Shown here one piece after another: positions 1-7,663 of a stretch of DNA of 64,000 nt. Location: positions 558,001 through 622,000 of the forward strand of contig JADJQQ010000001.1 of NCBI GenBank assembly GCA_016712625.1, given 5' to 3'. A program made the translations under genes and the position numbers. Every line of letters begins with the position of its first letter. The first letter of the stretch is position 1. Under the pieces are notes generated by a model. The model ran no database searches and was not told the DNA's origin. It worked only from the letters and a program-made list of their open reading frames with translations. The DNA comes from Candidatus Competibacteraceae bacterium (lineage in GTDB: Bacteria > Pseudomonadota > Gammaproteobacteria > Competibacterales > Competibacteraceae).

Positions 1-41
1 CGGCTCCCAGCGCGAACCGGACCCATTGAAGAACTGGACCG

Positions 42-74
42 ACTCCTCTCCCACCCGCGGGAGAGGAGTTTTTC
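42..74 (+). terminator. Rho-independent terminator of an upstream gene
   Basis: A 10-bp perfect inverted repeat (arms 43-52 and 59-68, six-base loop) is followed directly by five T residues at 69-73. The T tract lies on the plus-strand side, so it should end a rightward transcript entering from outside the window. The arm sequence resembles a hairpin at 62117-62147. Confidence 0.6.
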
Positions 75-120
75 AGCATCTCTAACACATGGCGGCCATT
101 AGCCCGTTTTGAACCACCGC

Positions 121-1473
121 ATGGACTGGAACCGTCTGCTCTCCCGCGTTCGCTTGGGCCTTTCCCGGCGGCACCCCGCTAACGAAGCGCGCACTGACTT
201 TCAGCGTGATTTTGACCGCATCGTCTTCTCATCCGCTTTTCGGCGCTTGCAGGATAAAACCCAGGTCTTTCCACTCTCTCAAAGTGATTATGTACGCACC
301 CGCCTGACTCACAGTTTGGAAGTGTCCAGCGTGGGGCGCTCGCTCGGTACGATGGTCGGAGACAGTGTGATTCGCCACCATCAACTGAAAGGCGTTTATC
401 CACAGGATTTTGGGGCGGTGGTCGCGGCGGCCTGTCTGGCCCATGACATTGGCAACCCACCCTTCGGCCATGCGGGCGAAGATGCGATCCGGCTTTGGTT
501 TAGCCGCTCCGCCACCGGTAAAGCCATCCTAGAACAATTGACTGAACCGCGGCGGCGAGACTTTCTGCACTTTGAAGGTAACGCGCAGGGCTTTCGCATC
601 ATTACCCGCCTACAAAGCCCTGATAATGCGGGCGGAATGCAACTGACTTGCGCCACGCTAGGGGCTTTCACTAAATATCCGCGCGCCTCGTGGTTAGCGG
701 TTGAGCCCCCACCTGTTATCGCGTTCCAAAAATTTGGCTTTTATCAAGATGATCGCGCTTTATTCGCGGAAGTAGCAGACCAACTTGGACTGGATCTGGC
801 GCAACCCGATGCCTGGAACCGGCATCCTTTGGCTTTTCTGGTCGAGGCGGCTGACGATATTTGTTACCGCATCATTGATGTGGAAGATGCGTTTCGACAG
901 CAGCAGCTACGTTACGAAGAGGTTCGCGACTTGTTGTTGCCGTTAACTGGCGAGCCTGATCATTCCCAGCGCAAAATGGCTCATATCACCCGACCCAAGG
1001 AAAAAGTGGAGTACCTTCGAGCCAACGCCATCGGCGCGATGATCGAACAGGTCCATCATTGTTTTATGGCTAATGAGGACAAAATTCTCGCCGGGGCCTT
1101 CGGCGATGAACTCCTGGATATGATTCCCGCCGCCGAAGCCATGAACGCCCTCAAGACGTGCGGTGAGAACCAAATTTATGTGTCGAAACCGGTCGTGGAA
1201 GTAGAAGCCGCCGGTTTTGAAGTGCTAGGCGGGTTACTGGAAGCATTCCTCACCACGGTCAACGATATCGCGACCAATGGGGCGTTGGCTTCCTCTAAAA
1301 GCCGGATGCTGGTTCACCTGATACCAGAACAGTTCGCCGGGCCAGGTCGGCAACCCGTCGCCGATTTATACCGCCGTGTGCTGGCGATCACTGACTTCGT
1401 GTCGGGGATGACCGACTCTTATGCGGTGACGCTATTCAAAAAACTGACCGGCATTTCGCTTCCGACCGGTTGA
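121..1473 (+). CDS. dgt: Deoxyguanosinetriphosphate triphosphohydrolase-like HD-domain protein
   Basis: This 450-aa protein belongs to the dGTPase family, which hydrolyses dGTP (and often other dNTPs) to the nucleoside and tripolyphosphate in the cytosol. The HD phosphohydrolase metal site is visible: RTRLTHSLEV with H64, then AHD at 107-109 followed by GNPPFGHAGE at 111-120. The N-terminal MDWNRLLS and SAFRRLQDKTQVFPL are typical of the family. I chose the ATG at 121 over an in-frame TTG at 109, because family members usually begin at MDW or MNW. The stop lies two bases from the end of the convergent pcm gene, leaving no room for a terminator. Substrate range cannot be told from sequence. 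Confidence 0.92.
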   Translation: MDWNRLLSRVRLGLSRRHPANEARTDFQRDFDRIVFSSAFRRLQDKTQVFPLSQSDYVRTRLTHSLEVSSVGRSLGTMVGDSVIRHHQLKGVYPQDFGAVVAAACLAHDIGNPPFGHAGEDAIRLWFSRSATGKAILEQLTEPRRRDFLHFEGNAQGFRIITRLQSPDNAGGMQLTCATLGAFTKYPRASWLAVEPPPVIAFQKFGFYQDDRALFAEVADQLGLDLAQPDAWNRHPLAFLVEAADDICYRIIDVEDAFRQQQLRYEEVRDLLLPLTGEPDHSQRKMAHITRPKEKVEYLRANAIGAMIEQVHHCFMANEDKILAGAFGDELLDMIPAAEAMNALKTCGENQIYVSKPVVEVEAAGFEVLGGLLEAFLTTVNDIATNGALASSKSRMLVHLIPEQFAGPGRQPVADLYRRVLAITDFVSGMTDSYAVTLFKKLTGISLPTG

Positions 1474-1475
1474 CT

Positions 1476-2159
1476 TCATCCCCGATCACGCACTAGCGGC
1501 ACAAATACCACCGGCAGGACGCTGCGAGTTTCCACGACGCCTCGCTCGTTCTTGCGAATGACCCGTAGATCTTGTGACTGATGCGGGTCGCCGACTGGAA
1601 TGATTAACCGCCCACCGGGCTTTAATTGTTGCACTAACGCGGGCGGCACTTCGGCGGCGGCGGCCGTCACCATGATGCCATCGAAGGGCGCATGCGCTTC
1701 CCAACCTTGCCCGCCATCATCATTGCGGACTTCGATGTTGCCATAGCCGAGCTGTATCAATCGTTGTAAGGCAGTCTCAGCGAGTTCGGGAATGCGTTCA
1801 ATGGAATAAACGCGCCGCGCCAAGCAAGCCAGTACGGCGGTTTGATAGCCGGAGCCGGTACCGATCTCCAGCACCACCGCTTCGGCATCAGGCGCTAGCA
1901 GCTCCGTCATCAAGCCCACGATGAACGGCTGAGAAATCGTCTGACCGCGCCCAATCGGTAAGGGGCGGTCGGCATACGCCAAGTCCACCTGTTCGGCTGG
2001 AACGAACAGGTGGCGAGGCACCGTCGCCAACGCGCGCAGCACGGCCTCGCTGAGCTGATGGCAACCCGTTAAATGACCCGTTTCGCGGGTTTCAGCGATC
2101 ACCCGCTCTAACAACCGTTGTCGGACTGCGTTATAGGCCACGGCCAGTTCGATGGCCAA
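1476..2159 (-). CDS. pcm: Protein-L-isoaspartate O-methyltransferase
   Basis: Pcm uses S-adenosylmethionine to methylate isoaspartyl residues in damaged proteins so that they can revert to aspartate. The SAM-binding motif VLEIGTGSGYQTAVLA lies near residues 96-110, preceded by the family motif RPLPIGRGQTISQPF. At 227 aa it has the normal length. The listed start is a TTG whose position overlaps the end of the upstream gene by 29 bp; a GTG six codons further in is an alternative. Overlap with the M14-family gene suggests translational coupling. In many gammaproteobacteria pcm sits near surE and nlpD, which are not seen here. Confidence 0.93.
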   Translation of the reverse strand: MAIELAVAYNAVRQRLLERVIAETRETGHLTGCHQLSEAVLRALATVPRHLFVPAEQVDLAYADRPLPIGRGQTISQPFIVGLMTELLAPDAEAVVLEIGTGSGYQTAVLACLARRVYSIERIPELAETALQRLIQLGYGNIEVRNDDGGQGWEAHAPFDGIMVTAAAAEVPPALVQQLKPGGRLIIPVGDPHQSQDLRVIRKNERGVVETRSVLPVVFVPLVRDRG

Positions 2160-3126
2160 GTTGTCCCGCCGCCGCCAATTCGCGACTGGCTCGCTGGGCG
2201 GGAACCAGCACTCGCGCCAATAATTCGCCTTTACACGTTAAGGGCTGTCGGCGCAGGCTCACCAGCAATCCTGACACCGGCGCGATCATCCCTACCCGCT
2301 CACTGCCATTAAAGCTGTCATAAATCCGGCCCAGCTCCGTAACTCCTGCCCGCACCCAGCGCCCGACTCCCACGCAGGGGGAGAAAATTCCAGATTGTTT
2401 GGCCAGGACGACGGAAACCTGTCTTAGATCGAAATAGCGCAATTCATCTTCTTCATCGGTTAAATTCAGGCCACTGACAATGCCAGTACGGTCCAGAAAA
2501 GACACCAAAGCCTTAAATAAAGTCTCGCAATGTTCGGTCTGTAAGCTACCCCACTGCCCGGCATGAATCGAAAAATTCTCACCCCCTTGTTGCCGCCAGA
2601 TCCGCGCGAGATCCGAGGCTGTGCCGGGCTCCATCGGTCGTTCGATGACGGCGGGCAACCCGAACAGGCACGCGGTAGCCCGTTCGTCGTCGCTCGGAGC
2701 GTATAAGCGGACTTGAGGCATTTCCTCCACATCAGGGCTAATCTGGTGAATATCCACCCGATAGTAGGCGGTTCTGGTGAGGGCCACCAATGCCTCGGTG
2801 GCGGCGGCCCACAACAAACGGCGCGCGGCGATAGCCTCCTGCTCCGAGCAACCGACATTGGGTAACGCGACACTATTGATCGTCGGAACGATCACAACGC
2901 GTTGGCGCAATCGCAGGCCATGGCGTTGATCCAAAGAGATACTTTGTAAAAATGCGGCCAGCCGCGACAAAACGAACATACCGTTCAATTCATTGCCGTG
3001 CAGATCCGCCACCAATGCCAAGCGGGGCGCGGACTTCCGAGGGCCAATATCGTAATGAGGAAACAATGCGTCACCCACAACTGGGGTAACAACTTTAGAG
3101 ATCACCGTGTCAATCAAGGTTTTCAC
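2131..3126 (-). CDS. Succinylglutamate desuccinylase/aspartoacylase family zinc hydrolase
   Basis: The 331-aa product has the M14-like zinc site of the aspartoacylase/AstE family: H43 and E46 in HGNELNG and a third ligand H127 in RVDIHQIS. Family members remove acyl groups from N-acyl amino acids or related compounds. The true substrate is unknown, because no arginine-succinyltransferase genes are nearby, so the name astE would be unsafe. A GTG start at 3126 is used. The gene overlaps pcm and probably forms a two-gene transcript with it. The 224 bp upstream, up to the divergent tRNA gene, contain AT-rich DNA fit for a promoter. Confidence 0.82.
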   Translation of the reverse strand: MKTLIDTVISKVVTPVVGDALFPHYDIGPRKSAPRLALVADLHGNELNGMFVLSRLAAFLQSISLDQRHGLRLRQRVVIVPTINSVALPNVGCSEQEAIAARRLLWAAATEALVALTRTAYYRVDIHQISPDVEEMPQVRLYAPSDDERATACLFGLPAVIERPMEPGTASDLARIWRQQGGENFSIHAGQWGSLQTEHCETLFKALVSFLDRTGIVSGLNLTDEEDELRYFDLRQVSVVLAKQSGIFSPCVGVGRWVRAGVTELGRIYDSFNGSERVGMIAPVSGLLVSLRRQPLTCKGELLARVLVPAQRASRELAAAGQLGHRTGRGL

Positions 3127-3304
3127 TCCGTGACTACACTACCGACTAGACTAAAAATTATCTTATTTCGTCATTTACTATAAACATACGTTGATTTTAA
3201 GTTTTAAATTGTGAATTTTTCCTTTTAAGAGCTGCAATTTCAGTCTAGGCAAATTGATCTCTAACTCATGCTCTATTTCCTACAGGCGCGGACTAAGACG
3301 AGAC

Positions 3305-3334
3305 TTGTCAAAGGCATCTATCGGTCATTATACT
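3305..3334 (+). promoter_or_regulatory. Sigma-70 type promoter of the tRNA-Val gene
   Basis: TTGTCA at 3305-3310 and TATACT at 3329-3334 are separated by 18 bp, and the tRNA starts 16 bp further on. The discriminator (GCGCGTC) is GC-rich, as is common for stable RNA promoters under stringent control. Read directly from the sequence; no transcript data. Confidence 0.6.
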
Positions 3335-3350
3335 GCGCGTCTGTTTTGAC

Positions 3351-3425
3351 GGGCGATTAGCTCAGTGGGAGAGCACTACCTTCACACGGTAGGGGTCGCT
3401 GGTTCGAGCCCAGCATCGCCCACCA
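3351..3425 (+). tRNA. tRNA-Val(CAC)
   Basis: A complete 75-nt cloverleaf can be folded. The acceptor stem GGGCGAT pairs with ATCGCCC, the D arm holds GCTCAGTGGGAGAGC, the anticodon stem CTACC/GGTAG encloses the loop TTCACAC with anticodon CAC, and the T arm contains GGTTCGAGCC. The 3' CCA is encoded. It reads GUG codons. No tRNA neighbours are present and no integrated element is seen at its 3' end. Confidence 0.95.
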
Positions 3426-3570
3426 CACCTTATCGAGTACAAATCCCCGGCTGGGGTTCCCTCACAACCGAGCACTCATCCCAGATTATTCAGCGCCGAA
3501 CCCCTAAAATCGTAGCTGATTTCGGAAATATTGCGCTCTAATCTTTGGCTGGCTTTTTTCTTGCGGGCAC

Positions 3571-3602
3571 AAAAAATCAGGGCGCCGTCGCGACAGCACC
3601 CT
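3571..3602 (-). terminator. Rho-independent terminator downstream of the first ccr copy
   Basis: On the minus strand a GC-rich hairpin (plus-strand 3579-3602, two G-U pairs) is followed by GATTTTTTG. It lies 194 bp beyond the shortened stop and about 75 bp beyond the ancestral stop of the first ccr copy. Its sequence differs from the terminator behind the second copy. Confidence 0.6.
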
Positions 3603-3673
3603 TGAATGGAATCACCGCCTCTAGCCCACGTTCATCTTGGAAGCGGGCCAGAAGCGGCAACTTATGGTCTCAT

Positions 3674-5430
3674 TCCTCATTCCCCGATAATTTTTCTCAC
3701 CACGTCGGTCATGGAAATGACGCCGGTGGGTTGCTCGTTCTCGGTGACCACCAGACGGTGCATCCGCCGGCCGGTCATCAGGCTGACCGCCTCGCTCAAC
3801 AGGATGTTGGCATCGCAGGTGGCGCAACCGGGGTCATGATGTCGCCGGCCTTCATCGCCCGCGCCTGTTCCGAAGTGCGACCTTGCCGCGCCAGCACCAT
3901 GTCGGTCTGCGACACCACGCCGACCGCCTTGCCGCCATCCATCACCACCACCGCGTGGATTTCGTTATCGACCATGATCTTGGCCACCTGCCCGACGCTA
4001 TCGCCCGGCGCGCAGGAGATGATGCCGCGATGCATGAGGTCTTTGACCTGGGTGCCGTCGTCGGCAATTTTGATCGCTTCAGCCTCGGCCACGCCCGGTA
4101 ACGGCTCGGACATCGGGTACGGGTGCGGGGTGTTGTGCACGTCGCCCTTGGGTAGACTCGGATGCTCTAGCTTGACCGGCGGCTTGCCGCTGGCCCCTTG
4201 CCCGAAGTCGGTTGCGCCGACCAGCACCGCCATGTTGCCGTGCGGGTGCTTGTTGTCATGCATCAACTGGTGCGCTTGCGGAATTTCGGCATAGGTAAAA
4301 GCGCGCGACAGGCACGGATCGAGCAAACCGCGCAGGGCTAGCTCGTTCATCTGATTCGACTGTTCGGTGTTGGCAAAGTGGGAGCCTTGCAGCCGCTTTT
4401 GCCGCATCCACAAGTAGCGTAGATCGACCGTGGCGTTGTAGCCGGTGGTGCCGGCGCAGACCACGACCATGCCGCCGGTGTCGCAGACGAAGATCGAGGT
4501 GGGAATGGTGGTTTCGCCGGGGTGCTCGAACACGATGTTCGGGGCGCGCTTTTCGCCCAGCACCTCCCAGATTTTAGCCCCGAAGGCGCGCACGCCTTTC
4601 ATCCAGGTGGCATAACCAACGTTGTCTTTCCAGTGTGGCAACATGCCCCAATGGTTGAATTCGTTACGGTTGATGCAGCCTTTCGCGCCCAATTTCATGC
4701 AGTAGTCGAATTTGTCTTCGCCCGAGACCATCGCGATGGAGGTGGCGCCGGCGGCCTTGGCGATTTGGATCGCCATCGAGCCGAGGCCACCCGCGCCGCC
4801 CCAGATCAGCGCCACGTCGCCTTTTTTGATGGCGTTGGCTCCCCAGCCGTGCAGCATCCGCCAGGCGGTGGCAGCCACCAGGGTGTAGGCGGCGGCTTCT
4901 TCCCAGGTCATGTGCTTGGGCTTGGGCATGCACTGCTGGCCCTGAACCTTGGTAAACTGGGCGAAGCTGCCCCAGTTGGTCTCGTAGCCCCAGATTCGGA
5001 AGGTGGGGGAATACATCGGGTCGCCGCCGTTCTTGACCCATTCACAATTGCGGCTGTATTGGCCGCAGTGCATCACCACCTCGTCGCCAACCTTGACGTT
5101 GGTTACATCCTTGCCGATTTTGTAGACGATGCCGGAAGCATCGCTGCCGCCGATGTGGAAGTCTTCCTTCTCGCCCGCTTTGTTGCGCGCGCCAATCACG
5201 TTGACCGGAATCCCTAATCCCGCCCAGACGTTGTTGTAGTTGATGCCCGCCGCCATCACGTACACCAGCACTTCGTCATCGGCAATGCTGGGCACATCGA
5301 CTACTTCCTGCTGGAACGCTTCGGTCGGCTTGCCAAAACGCTCCGCCCGGATCAGCCAAGCGTGCATCTTCGGGGGAATCACGCCTAACGGGGGTTGTTC
5401 GCCCAGATTGTATAGTTCTTTGGCCATGTT
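3674..5430. repeat. Gene-sized duplicate, copy 1 (ccr)
   Basis: This 1757-bp block matches 10826-12583 with, by eye, five substitutions and one missing G (run at 3830-3833 against five Gs at 10982-10986). Homology begins three bases outside the ancestral stop codon and ends three bases upstream of the start codon, so almost exactly the coding sequence is shared and the flanks are unrelated. No inverted repeats or target-site duplications are evident at the borders. Confidence 0.93.
3796..5427 (-). CDS. ccr: Crotonyl-CoA carboxylase/reductase with truncated C-terminal CBS pair (copy 1)
   Basis: Ccr reduces and carboxylates crotonyl-CoA with NADPH and CO2 to give ethylmalonyl-CoA, the signature step of the ethylmalonyl-CoA pathway. 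The medium-chain reductase core spans about residues 1-412, with GINYNNVW, the NADPH-binding WGGAGGLGS, and GSHFAN carrying the conserved histidine linked to CO2 binding in the family. A linker and CBS domain follow from about residue 459. A one-base deletion in a G run at 3830-3833 replaces the second CBS domain with a short foreign tail ending at residue 543; the lost part is still readable in another frame to about 3677. The start ATG has AAGAG upstream. It follows carbonic anhydrase by 72 bp and is probably cotranscribed with it. Confidence 0.9.
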   Translation of the reverse strand: MAKELYNLGEQPPLGVIPPKMHAWLIRAERFGKPTEAFQQEVVDVPSIADDEVLVYVMAAGINYNNVWAGLGIPVNVIGARNKAGEKEDFHIGGSDASGIVYKIGKDVTNVKVGDEVVMHCGQYSRNCEWVKNGGDPMYSPTFRIWGYETNWGSFAQFTKVQGQQCMPKPKHMTWEEAAAYTLVAATAWRMLHGWGANAIKKGDVALIWGGAGGLGSMAIQIAKAAGATSIAMVSGEDKFDYCMKLGAKGCINRNEFNHWGMLPHWKDNVGYATWMKGVRAFGAKIWEVLGEKRAPNIVFEHPGETTIPTSIFVCDTGGMVVVCAGTTGYNATVDLRYLWMRQKRLQGSHFANTEQSNQMNELALRGLLDPCLSRAFTYAEIPQAHQLMHDNKHPHGNMAVLVGATDFGQGASGKPPVKLEHPSLPKGDVHNTPHPYPMSEPLPGVAEAEAIKIADDGTQVKDLMHRGIISCAPGDSVGQVAKIMVDNEIHAVVVMDGGKAVGVVSQTDMVLARQGRTSEQARAMKAGDIMTPVAPPAMPTSC

Positions 5431-5499
5431 TTTGTTCTCTTGGTTGTAGGTAGGTTTTCAAAAGGTTGATGGACTGAACGCCTTTGAGACGAATGAGCC

Positions 5500-6162
5500 C
5501 TAATTCAGCGTATAGCGAGACCACACGCCCGCTACCGCTAGGTCGATGACATCGTTCATTTCAGCGCTATCCTGAAGAGACGTTTTAAGGTCTTGGAGAC
5601 GACCGTCCGCCAACCCATAAATCCAGCCATGCAGCATTAAGTGTTGTCTCCGCTTCCAGGCATCGCCTACCAGCGTGGTGCGGGCGACGTTGCGTACTTG
5701 TTCAATCACGTTCAACTCGCACAGGGCTTTCCAGCGGGTACTGGTGTTTGGCAAGGCAGTGATGAGTTCCTTGTGCCGGTCGCGCACATCCTGGATGTGG
5801 CGCAGCCAGTTGTCGATCAACCCCAGTGACGCCCCTTCCAGGGCCGCCTTGACCCCGCCGCAGCCGTAGTGACCACAGACAATGATGTGCTGAACCTTAA
5901 GCACCTCGATCGCGTATTGCATCACCGACAGACAGTTGAGATCAGTATGCACCACCACATTGGCCACGTTGCGGTGGACGAATACCTCGCCCGGCTTGAG
6001 GCCGGTGATCTGGTTAGCCGGCACGCGGCTGTCCGAGCAGCCGATCCACAAATAGGCGGGCGTTTGGATCGCCGCCAGCTCGGCGAAAAACCGGGGGTCG
6101 GCGACCGTCATTTCCTCAGCCCAGCGGACGTTGGCGGCAAACAGTTCCGGCAGGTATTTCAT
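5500..6162 (-). CDS. can: Beta-class carbonic anhydrase
   Basis: The 220-aa enzyme interconverts CO2 and bicarbonate. Beta-class zinc ligands and dyad are visible: C42, D44 and R46 in CSDSR, and H98 and C101 in HYGCGG. The start is the ATG at 6162, with the strong ribosome site GGAGGAG seven bases upstream; an in-frame TTG one codon earlier is ignored. It lies 18 bp after the HPF-like gene and 72 bp before ccr copy 1. It may therefore supply CO2 to Ccr, or bicarbonate to the PEP carboxylase encoded nearby; this link is inferred from position. Confidence 0.95.
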   Translation of the reverse strand: MKYLPELFAANVRWAEEMTVADPRFFAELAAIQTPAYLWIGCSDSRVPANQITGLKPGEVFVHRNVANVVVHTDLNCLSVMQYAIEVLKVQHIIVCGHYGCGGVKAALEGASLGLIDNWLRHIQDVRDRHKELITALPNTSTRWKALCELNVIEQVRNVARTTLVGDAWKRRQHLMLHGWIYGLADGRLQDLKTSLQDSAEMNDVIDLAVAGVWSRYTLN

Positions 6163-6180
6163 CAAGCTCCTCCAGTCGGT

Positions 6181-6546
6181 TCAGTACAGAGGCAAGGTCA
6201 GGGAATCGGGTGGTGTCGCCGCCGATAACAGACTTTGGCGACAGTTGCGTTGCCGTTCCAGCCGGCGGGTCACCGAGCGACCGGCCCGGTCGGCGGCCCG
6301 GTCGATAGCGACGTACAGATCGGCTTCGGTGTCGTCGATCACCACGCTCGGGGCGCCAGGAAAGGTGATCTGGATTCGGCAGCGCTTGTCCTCGCCGCCG
6401 CGCGGACCGTTCTCGTCCGACAGGCGGACCGATATCTGGCGCAAGCGGCCATCAGCCCAGCCGAGCGCGAATTGCAGGCGCCGTTTGACATGTTCGCGCA
6501 GAGCGCTGGTCAAGGCCAATCCCCGAGCCTGAATGTGGATGTTCAT
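6181..6546 (-). CDS. HPF/RaiA (sigma-54 modulation) family ribosome-associated protein
   Basis: A 121-aa basic protein with the short HPF/RaiA fold: N-terminal MNIHIQARGL and a central segment like SVVIDDTEADLYVAIDRAADRAGRSV, the conserved helix of the family. Homologues bind the 30S subunit and cause hibernation in stationary phase. The ATG at 6546 has GAGAGGAG upstream. It is the first gene of a likely HPF-carbonic anhydrase-ccr transcript, an unusual setting for a ribosome hibernation factor. The usual rpoN neighbour is absent, so this may be an additional paralogue with a specialised role. Confidence 0.8.
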   Translation of the reverse strand: MNIHIQARGLALTSALREHVKRRLQFALGWADGRLRQISVRLSDENGPRGGEDKRCRIQITFPGAPSVVIDDTEADLYVAIDRAADRAGRSVTRRLERQRNCRQSLLSAATPPDSLTLPLY

Positions 6547-6610
6547 GAAGTCGCTCCTCTCAGCGTTGGATACACAACCAGTCTAAAGCTTGGTAAAGCA
6601 TCCAACAATT

Positions 6611-6643
6611 CGAATAAAATCGAATGAATATTCGATTTTTTCG
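6611..6643. promoter_or_regulatory. Inverted-repeat operator between the LysR gene and the HPF-carbonic anhydrase-ccr genes
   Basis: A perfect 10-bp inverted repeat AAAATCGAAT/ATTCGATTTT (6616-6625 and 6630-6639, four-base spacer) sits just before the LysR start at 6644, with additional TCGAA/TTCGA half-sites flanking it. LysR-type regulators commonly bind such AT-rich dyads (T-N11-A type) in the gap shared with a divergent target. Binding here is inferred. Confidence 0.55.
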
Positions 6644-7663
6644 ATGGATGACAATCCCGTGACTAGCCTTAACTTCAAGCACCTGCGGTACTTCTGGATG
6701 GTCGCCAAATCGGGCAGCGTCGCGGAGGCCAGCAAGCACCTGCACCTGACGCCGCAATCCATCAGCGGCCAACTGGGCGAGCTGGAGGAACGGCTCGGCG
6801 TCACGCTGTTTCGCCGGGTCGGGCGCGGGCTGGAACTTACCGAGGTCGGGCGACGCATCTTCAGCTACGCCGACGAAATCTTCGCGCTCGGCGACGAACT
6901 GCTGGAAGTCGTCCTCGACCAGACGGCGCGAACCAGCGTGCCATTTCGGATCGGCATCGCCGATTCGGTGCCGAAATCGGTCGCCTACCGGGTGGTGGAA
7001 CCGGCGCTGCGCCTCCCCGAACCGGTGCGGCTGATTTGCCGGGAGGGCCGCTTGACGTCGTTGCTGGCCGAGATAGCGGTGCACCGGCTCGATCTGGTGA
7101 TTGCCGACCGACCCATGCCCACGCACCTCAACGTCCGGGCTTATAGCCACTTCCTTGGGGAAAGCGATCTGACGGTTTTCGCCGCGCCGGAGCTGGCGCG
7201 ATCCCTGACCGGTGCCTTTCCTGCGTTGCTAGATCGGGCGCCGTTTCTGCTCCCGGGGGAAGATGTCGCCCTGCGCCCCGACCTGATCCGCTGGTTCGAA
7301 GCGCAGCGCCTGTACCCCCACATCGTCGGCGAATTCGAGGACAGCGCCTTGCTCAAGGCATTCGGCCAAGCCGGTGCCGGGCTGTTTGTGACGCCTACCG
7401 CAATCGCCGACTACGTGAGCCGGCAATACGGTGTCCGGGCGGTCGGGCGCATCGAATCGGTAACCGAACAGCTCTACGCCATTACCACCGAGCGCCGGCT
7501 GCTGCATCCCGCCATCGTTGCGGTCGTTCAGGCCACCCAGCGCCAGTTTTTCGGCAAGCCGGAGCGGGTCGAAGCCGACCGCGACGACCGGGCGAGGAGC
7601 GCCGGTGCCGCGTCAACCCGTGTTTCGCATCCCCGCCGCCAGCGCATTGATGGAACGCAATAG
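6644..7663 (+). CDS. LysR-family transcriptional regulator, NhaR-like
   Basis: The 339-aa protein has an N-terminal winged helix-turn-helix (about residues 8-66; LNFKHLRYFWMVAKSGSVAEAS, then LTPQSISGQL) and a C-terminal LysR substrate domain. The sequence follows NhaR of E. coli over its length, including the LLPGEDVALRPDLIRWFEAQRLYPHIVGEFEDSALLKAFG-type region. No Na+/H+ antiporter gene is next to it. Instead it diverges from HPF-carbonic anhydrase-ccr, so it may regulate those. The ATG at 6644 is used; a GTG at 6659 is also possible. The last 51 bp overlap the convergent ppc gene, and the tail after residue ~310 is low-complexity and Arg-rich. Confidence 0.8.
   Translation: MDDNPVTSLNFKHLRYFWMVAKSGSVAEASKHLHLTPQSISGQLGELEERLGVTLFRRVGRGLELTEVGRRIFSYADEIFALGDELLEVVLDQTARTSVPFRIGIADSVPKSVAYRVVEPALRLPEPVRLICREGRLTSLLAEIAVHRLDLVIADRPMPTHLNVRAYSHFLGESDLTVFAAPELARSLTGAFPALLDRAPFLLPGEDVALRPDLIRWFEAQRLYPHIVGEFEDSALLKAFGQAGAGLFVTPTAIADYVSRQYGVRAVGRIESVTEQLYAITTERRLLHPAIVAVVQATQRQFFGKPERVEADRDDRARSAGAASTRVSHPRRQRIDGTQ

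Noticed and set aside
3426..3570. Integration site remnant behind tRNA-Val
   Set aside because: No repeat of the tRNA 3' end and no integrase-like sequence nearby.
3545..4294. 249-aa open frame on the plus strand over the first ccr copy
   Set aside because: Antisense shadow of a conserved, GC-rich coding sequence; the same frame recurs over the second copy only because the DNA is duplicated.
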